Origin: Bacteroidia bacterium
Lineage (GTDB): Bacteria; Bacteroidota; Bacteroidia; UKL13-3
Direction: 5' to 3'
Assembly (NCBI GenBank): GCA_021740845.1
Contig: JAIOYZ010000003.1
Span: 180,522-244,521 of the forward strand
DNA length: 64,000 nt
The notes under the pieces are model-generated. The model ran no database searches. It was given only the letters and a program-made list of their open reading frames with translations, and was not told the origin of the DNA. Every line of letters begins with the position of its first letter. Positions within the stretch are counted from its first letter, which is position 1. Both the position numbers and the translations under genes were made by a program. Below are positions 59,868 to 64,000 of the stretch, in pieces.

Positions 59868-61799
59868 ATGAAGGCAATTAGTTTTTATTTATGTGCATGC
59901 CTTTTTTATGTGATATTACTTCTACCTTTAAGGAGTTTGGGTCAAACCAAAACCATAGATTTGTCTACCCTTGATTTGGTGAATGAATCTCTTTATGTGA
60001 AGATGCATTCTTTTTCTTTAGACAAGCCAGATTCTGCATTTTACTACCACCAAATTATTTCTCGAAAACATTTGTTTGATGGCGACTCAATGAGTTATTT
60101 GATGAATGAGTATGCCACAAAGGCCAATATTTTATTAAATATGAATAAGGTGGGATTGGCCATTATTGAATTGCAAAAATACATGCAAATGGTAACCAAA
60201 TGGGGATTGAGAGTAGAGCCATTTGCATATGTAGAATTGGGGAATATTTATTTTAAACTAAAATTATTTTCAATTGCAGAAAGTTATTACAAAAAAGCAA
60301 TCGAAACAAAATTAAATCCTCTTTGGGTTTACCCTGTTTGCCTTAGTAATTTGGGTATGATTGCTAAAGAAAAGGGAAATTATGGACTGGCGAAAAATTA
60401 CTATATAAAGAGTTATAGTTACAGATTGCGCATTAAGCAAGACACCGCAGGAAGTGCGTATTGTTTAGGCTTATTAGCTGAAGTGGCTAATTTGGAAGGA
60501 AAGACTTTTTTGGCAAAGCAATATGTTGAAAAGGGGTTTGAATTATTAAACTCTCCTTGTTGCAGTGAGCTTTTGAAGCCAATAGAATTTGTAAAATTTG
60601 CACCTGATTTATTTATTAATTTACTTAAAGCGTATAGAATAGAAAGAAATTTAAAAGCTATAGATTCTGTTGTGATCTCCTCAAGAAACATGTTTTTGAA
60701 GCATGATGCCCAACACATGGCTATAAAGTTTGAATTGTCTGCCGCCAAAATTTACCTAGAACTTAAACAAATAGAAAAGGTAAAGGATTGTTTAAATGAG
60801 TTTACAAAGTTCCCCCAAAAATATAGAACCCTTACAGATGAAAGGGATTTTGCTTGGTTGCAAGCCCAAGTAATGCAATTGTCTGGAAGGCAAAACGAGG
60901 CGATGACATGGGAAATTATCTACTCAAGGTTGAATGATTCATTGGAAGCACAAGCTGGAACAAACAATGTGATTGCCTTTACTTCAAGTGTGCTTGAATC
61001 TCAAAATGAAATGGTGAAAGAAAGGCAACAAGAAGAAATTGAATTTCAGCAACAAAAGATTAGTCAAGAAAAGAGGAGCAAACAACTTCTCACCTTATTC
61101 TTGGTTATTTTGGCCTTGCTGGCAGGAGTGATATATGTTTTTTACCGACGGTCGGAATTAGACAAAGGAATTATAGGGCAAAGGAACCAAGAAAAAGAGT
61201 TGTTGTTAAAGGAAATTCACCACAGGGTAAAGAACAATTTGGCTATAGTTTCTGGGATATTGGATATGCAAGAACGTAAACTGAACAAGCCTGAGTTTCA
61301 AGATATTTTTAGAGATGCCAAAAACAGAATGGGAAGTATTGCTATGGTGCATCAAACCTTATATGAGCAGGAAGATTTTTCTAAAATTGATGCGGGCGTT
61401 TACTTGGAGCAATTGTGCAAAAGTGTTTACGATTCGTATAAGAAAGAAATTTGCGAAATAGCTATTTCCATAACAGGTCATGGTATTTTTATTCCAGCAG
61501 ACAGTTTGGTGCCATTGGGTTTGATAGTAAATGAAATGCTCACCAATTCATTTAAGTATGCCTTTAATGAAAAGCCAAAAGGGGAGGTGAAAATTAATCT
61601 GCAGCTAAAAGCAATGAATGAAGTGGAGTTTATTTATGCAGATAATGGTCCAGGATTGCCAGAAACTACGCTTGGTTCAAACCGAAAATCTTTAGGCACT
61701 ATGCTTATACAAGGACTTAGTAAACAAATAGGTGCACAATTAAAACAAGAGAGTTCTTCATTGGGTTTGCGCTATATTCTACAATTTAAAATCCAATAA
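59868..61799 (+). CDS. TPR sensor histidine kinase, HisKA_2 type (paralogue)
   Basis: 643 residues from the ATG at 59868; the TTG at 59862 adds only two. Signal peptide (1-26), periplasmic TPR-like repeats (about 80-350, LGNIYFKLKLFSIAESYYKKA), a coiled coil (about 375-405), transmembrane helix (about 408-426), HisKA_2 (LLLKEIHHRVKNNLAIVSGILDMQ, H451/H452 region) and ATPase domain (NEMLTNSFKYAF, YADNGPGLPE). The close match of its kinase half to the gene at 57159 shows a duplication. Both probably act on the LytTR protein between them, or one has moved to another partner. Confidence 0.9.
   Translation: MKAISFYLCACLFYVILLLPLRSLGQTKTIDLSTLDLVNESLYVKMHSFSLDKPDSAFYYHQIISRKHLFDGDSMSYLMNEYATKANILLNMNKVGLAIIELQKYMQMVTKWGLRVEPFAYVELGNIYFKLKLFSIAESYYKKAIETKLNPLWVYPVCLSNLGMIAKEKGNYGLAKNYYIKSYSYRLRIKQDTAGSAYCLGLLAEVANLEGKTFLAKQYVEKGFELLNSPCCSELLKPIEFVKFAPDLFINLLKAYRIERNLKAIDSVVISSRNMFLKHDAQHMAIKFELSAAKIYLELKQIEKVKDCLNEFTKFPQKYRTLTDERDFAWLQAQVMQLSGRQNEAMTWEIIYSRLNDSLEAQAGTNNVIAFTSSVLESQNEMVKERQQEEIEFQQQKISQEKRSKQLLTLFLVILALLAGVIYVFYRRSELDKGIIGQRNQEKELLLKEIHHRVKNNLAIVSGILDMQERKLNKPEFQDIFRDAKNRMGSIAMVHQTLYEQEDFSKIDAGVYLEQLCKSVYDSYKKEICEIAISITGHGIFIPADSLVPLGLIVNEMLTNSFKYAFNEKPKGEVKINLQLKAMNEVEFIYADNGPGLPETTLGSNRKSLGTMLIQGLSKQIGAQLKQESSSLGLRYILQFKIQ
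61674..61683 (+). repeat. GGTTCAAACC element (coding)
   Basis: CTTGGTTCAAACCGAAAATC inside the ATPase domain of the second TPR kinase; read as Gly-Ser-Asn (LGSNRK). The paralogous kinase has no copy at the same place. Confidence 0.88.
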
Positions 61800-61820
61800 T
61801 TTTTGTTCCAGAAATTAGTC

Positions 61821-61830
61821 GGTTTGAACC
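61821..61830 (-). repeat. GGTTCAAACC element, post-stop
   Basis: GTCGGTTTGAACCCAAAA, 21 nt after the TPR kinase stop. A partial copy (GGTTTGAAATT) follows at 61859. Confidence 0.88.
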
Positions 61831-61907
61831 CAAAAAAATGCTTTTGGCGCTTTAAACTGGTTTGAAATTGACCTAATTATAAAATTAGCATTCTAATCTG
61901 AAGAATT

Positions 61908-64000
61908 ATGAAAGCTAATTGTACAAACCCATTCAAGATTAAATTGAGTATTTTGTTTACGCTTATCCTGGCGATAATAATGCCAGCCCAAGCGCAGACC
62001 CCGGGAAACGCGCTGCATTTTGATGGCAGCAACGACCATGTTGTATTGCCATCCACCTTATCGCAAGCTACATTAGGCGGCTCCAACAATGCCATTACAA
62101 TTATGTATTGGTTTAGAGGAACCAAAGTGCAATCTGCAGTAAGGTTTCAGAGTGGTTCCAATTATGTAATTGCTGGTTGGGGAAGTTCTGGTTCCGAAAA
62201 GCATATTTTATCCAATGATGGTGGCTCAAGTGCTGGGCTAGCTGTTGGAGCTGCCGCTACAGACGGGCGTTGGCACCATATTGCCGTAACTTGGCAACGC
62301 AATACAGTAAATGGTTTTAAAAGTTATTTAGACGGCGAATTGGTTGCTCAAAGAACATCCTCCAACAATCCATTGCCTAATATAGGAACGGCAACTGGGA
62401 ATTTGGGTGCTTATCAAAATAATTCAGAATATACAGCAGGTAGTTTGGATGAGGTGAGAATTTATTCAAGCTCATTAACGCAAGCCGAAATACAAGCGGA
62501 TATGATAAGCTCACCAACAAGTGGATTTGCCACCAGTTTATTGGCCTATTATAAATTTAACCAAGGCAATGCAGGAACAAGCAATACTGGATTAACTACT
62601 TTATTGGATGCATCTGGAAATGGATATTCTGGTACACTAGTTAACTTTGGTTTAGCAGCTGCAACCAGCAATTGGGTAGAAAGTTATGCTTTGGTATTGC
62701 CAAAAATTGAGGCTGCAACTGCAATTTCTTCAACTGGTTTTACCTGCAATTGGAGGGCTTCTGATTTAGGTGCTTGGGACAATTATATTTTAGATGTTTC
62801 TTCCAACCCTAGCTTTACTCAACCAGTCTCGGGTTCACCATTTACAGTAGGTTCAAGCTTTACTAGTTATTCTATTTCTGGCTTGCAAAGTGGCACTTAT
62901 TATTATAGGGTTAGGGCAAATAAAACTAGCGTTTTGAACCAAGGATGTTATTCTAATACACAAGCAGTAACTACTTTATATTCAACGCCAGGAAATGCAT
63001 TGGCCTTTGATGGAAGCAATGATTTTGTGGATTTGCCGGATGGATTAATGAAGAATAGAAGTTCACTTACCATTGAATCTTGGTTTTTATATAAAGGCAC
63101 TAGCTTATGGCAGCGTGTTTTTGATTTTGGAACCAATTCTGGTAACTACATAATGTTTACGCCAAAGGGTACCAACAATCTTCCACATTTTGAAATGTTT
63201 TCTTCGGGTTTATCAAAAGAACCATTCTTGGGTCCAAAGCCGATAGAATTAGGCAAGTGGTACCATGTTGCAGTTACTCTAGACTCAGCTTCAAAAACAG
63301 TAAAGTTATACCTCAATGGCGAATTGCTATATACTAATTCCAATACCCCATTTTATCCTTCCAAGTTTGGTATTACCAACAACAATTATATTGGAAAATC
63401 AAATTATGCTGATCCATACTTTAATGGGTATATTGATGAATTTAGAGTTTGGAATACAATTAGAACACAAGAGCAAATAATAGAAGGCATGGATTCTTTG
63501 GTAGATCCTACCACTGCTGGGCTTACCGCATATTATCGGTTCGACCAAGGTGTGGCATCTGGAGGAAATGCCTTGGTAAATACCTTAACAGATTTAAGTT
63601 CTGGTTTGAACCAAGGAAATTTAACCAATTTTTCTTTAACAGGAAGTGCAAGTAATTGGATAGAAAGTTATGCCATGGTGTATGCAAAGCCTTTATCCAT
63701 AAGCAATGTAGGTGTTTCTGGTTTTACTGTAAATTGGCTTGAACCAAAGGTAGGAACTGTAGAAAACTATTTAGTTGATGTATCTCAATACGCTGATTTT
63801 AGTGTGGGTATAAGTGGGTCGCCTTTTTCAGTTGCGAGTACCAATACTTCATATGCTGTTACAGGTTTATTGAGCAATACCAATTATTATGTTCGAGTTA
63901 GAAGTAATAAAACCAGTTTGGCAAATCAAAGTGCGTTTAATACACCAAGTTCGGTTCAAACCAAAACAACCTTAACACCTCCTGGTAATTGCTTGGCATT
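61908..64000 (+). CDS. Large LamG/FN3 surface protein, 3' end outside window
   Basis: At least 697 codons, open to the window end. A signal peptide (MKANCTNPFKIKLSILFTLI, cleavage near PAQAQ) is followed by a LamG/concanavalin domain (about 34-250: GNALHFDGSNDHVVLPS, YLDGELVAQ, LDEVRIYSSSLTQAEIQ), an FN3-type domain (about 268-350), a second LamG (about 363-585, GNALAFDGSNDFVDLP) and a second FN3 (about 605-685), with a third LamG beginning at the edge (PGNCLAL). These repeats suggest a long adhesin; a T9SS domain would be expected beyond the window. Codons near the start (GCGCAGACCCCGGGAAACGCG) are richer in GC than neighbours. Two GGTTCAAACC copies lie inside. Confidence 0.85.
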   Translation, partial: MKANCTNPFKIKLSILFTLILAIIMPAQAQTPGNALHFDGSNDHVVLPSTLSQATLGGSNNAITIMYWFRGTKVQSAVRFQSGSNYVIAGWGSSGSEKHILSNDGGSSAGLAVGAAATDGRWHHIAVTWQRNTVNGFKSYLDGELVAQRTSSNNPLPNIGTATGNLGAYQNNSEYTAGSLDEVRIYSSSLTQAEIQADMISSPTSGFATSLLAYYKFNQGNAGTSNTGLTTLLDASGNGYSGTLVNFGLAAATSNWVESYALVLPKIEAATAISSTGFTCNWRASDLGAWDNYILDVSSNPSFTQPVSGSPFTVGSSFTSYSISGLQSGTYYYRVRANKTSVLNQGCYSNTQAVTTLYSTPGNALAFDGSNDFVDLPDGLMKNRSSLTIESWFLYKGTSLWQRVFDFGTNSGNYIMFTPKGTNNLPHFEMFSSGLSKEPFLGPKPIELGKWYHVAVTLDSASKTVKLYLNGELLYTNSNTPFYPSKFGITNNNYIGKSNYADPYFNGYIDEFRVWNTIRTQEQIIEGMDSLVDPTTAGLTAYYRFDQGVASGGNALVNTLTDLSSGLNQGNLTNFSLTGSASNWIESYAMVYAKPLSISNVGVSGFTVNWLEPKVGTVENYLVDVSQYADFSVGISGSPFSVASTNTSYAVTGLLSNTNYYVRVRSNKTSLANQSAFNTPSSVQTKTTLTPPGNCLA
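63603..63612 (-). repeat. GGTTCAAACC element (coding)
   Basis: CTGGTTTGAACCAAGG between LamG and FN3 modules; read as Gly-Leu-Asn (SGLNQG). Confidence 0.85.
63953..63962 (+). repeat. GGTTCAAACC element (coding)
   Basis: TTCGGTTCAAACCAAAA near the window end; read as Val-Gln-Thr (SVQTK). Confidence 0.85.

Noticed and set aside
3562..61830. Elements as a CRISPR array or transposon ends
   Set aside because: Copies are single, widely and irregularly spaced, with no repeat-spacer units, target-site duplications or transposase genes.
2163..63962. GGTTCAAACC as the T-arm of tRNA genes (GGTTCRANNCC)
   Set aside because: No acceptor, D or anticodon arms and no CCA ends surround any copy, and half lie in clear protein-coding genes.
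2163..63962. GGTTCAAACC as an oriented Chi, KOPS or similar replication-strand signal
   Set aside because: Orientation is balanced (15 forward, 13 reverse) with no switch along the window; such signals are strongly skewed on one strand.

Overview
The window is a low-GC (roughly 37-38 %, by eye) chromosomal segment of a free-living member of the Bacteroidota. The main signs are many secreted or surface proteins ending in type IX secretion (T9SS) C-terminal sorting domains, a TonB-dependent receptor with an N-terminal carboxypeptidase-D-like domain, Bacteroidota-type promoters (TAnnTTTG or TACTTTCG -7 boxes), menaquinone genes, and split transketolase genes. No rRNA, tRNA, insertion sequence, phage or CRISPR array was seen. 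I cannot place it below phylum level.

Layout. 0-11 kb: a secreted FG-GAP repeat protein, glycine C-acetyltransferase (kbl), then a TonB receptor and a 1334-residue surface protein with an internal duplication. Both of these last two are preceded by 11-bp-period TTAAC arrays that look like Pho boxes. 11-22 kb: a small membrane protein, a CxxCH secreted protein, a glycosyltransferase, a B12/radical-SAM enzyme, thiN, a thioesterase, acs, fabV, pgk and a VanZ-like protein. 22-31 kb: a minus-strand menA-menC-hybrid kinase operon, a divergent ClC channel, and a kinase/response-regulator pair whose kinase has no ATPase domain. 31-44 kb: purE, DedA, FkbM methyltransferases, rsmI, lnt, a large lamin-tail surface protein, asd, cytochrome b5, exonuclease III, a SET protein, and DUF4468/DUF4834 proteins. 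44-51 kb: msrB overlapping a secreted endonuclease I, a FAD dehydrogenase, and small membrane or secreted proteins. 51-57 kb: split transketolase with a vWA protein between the halves, a haem-binding protein, a NUDIX hydrolase and menB. 57-64 kb: two paralogous TPR histidine kinases flanking a LytTR regulator, then a LamG/FN3 surface protein that runs off the window.

The most unusual feature crosses gene boundaries. The 10-mer GGTTCAAACC (or its complement GGTTTGAACC) occurs 28 times by my reading, against about 0.1 expected by chance. It often sits in a longer element, TTTGGTTCAAACCGAA. Copies lie in both orientations, just after stop codons, and inside unrelated coding sequences in several reading frames. 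It is absent from the 3.6-11.5 kb Pho-like locus. This looks like a genome-wide DNA signal, for example a DNA-uptake-type sequence or another protein-binding word, rather than a protein motif. Other points of interest are the Pho-like arrays, a probable gene-conversion tract in the duplicated surface protein, the 104-nt out-of-frame overlap of two secretion-signal regions, and the ATPase-less kinase.
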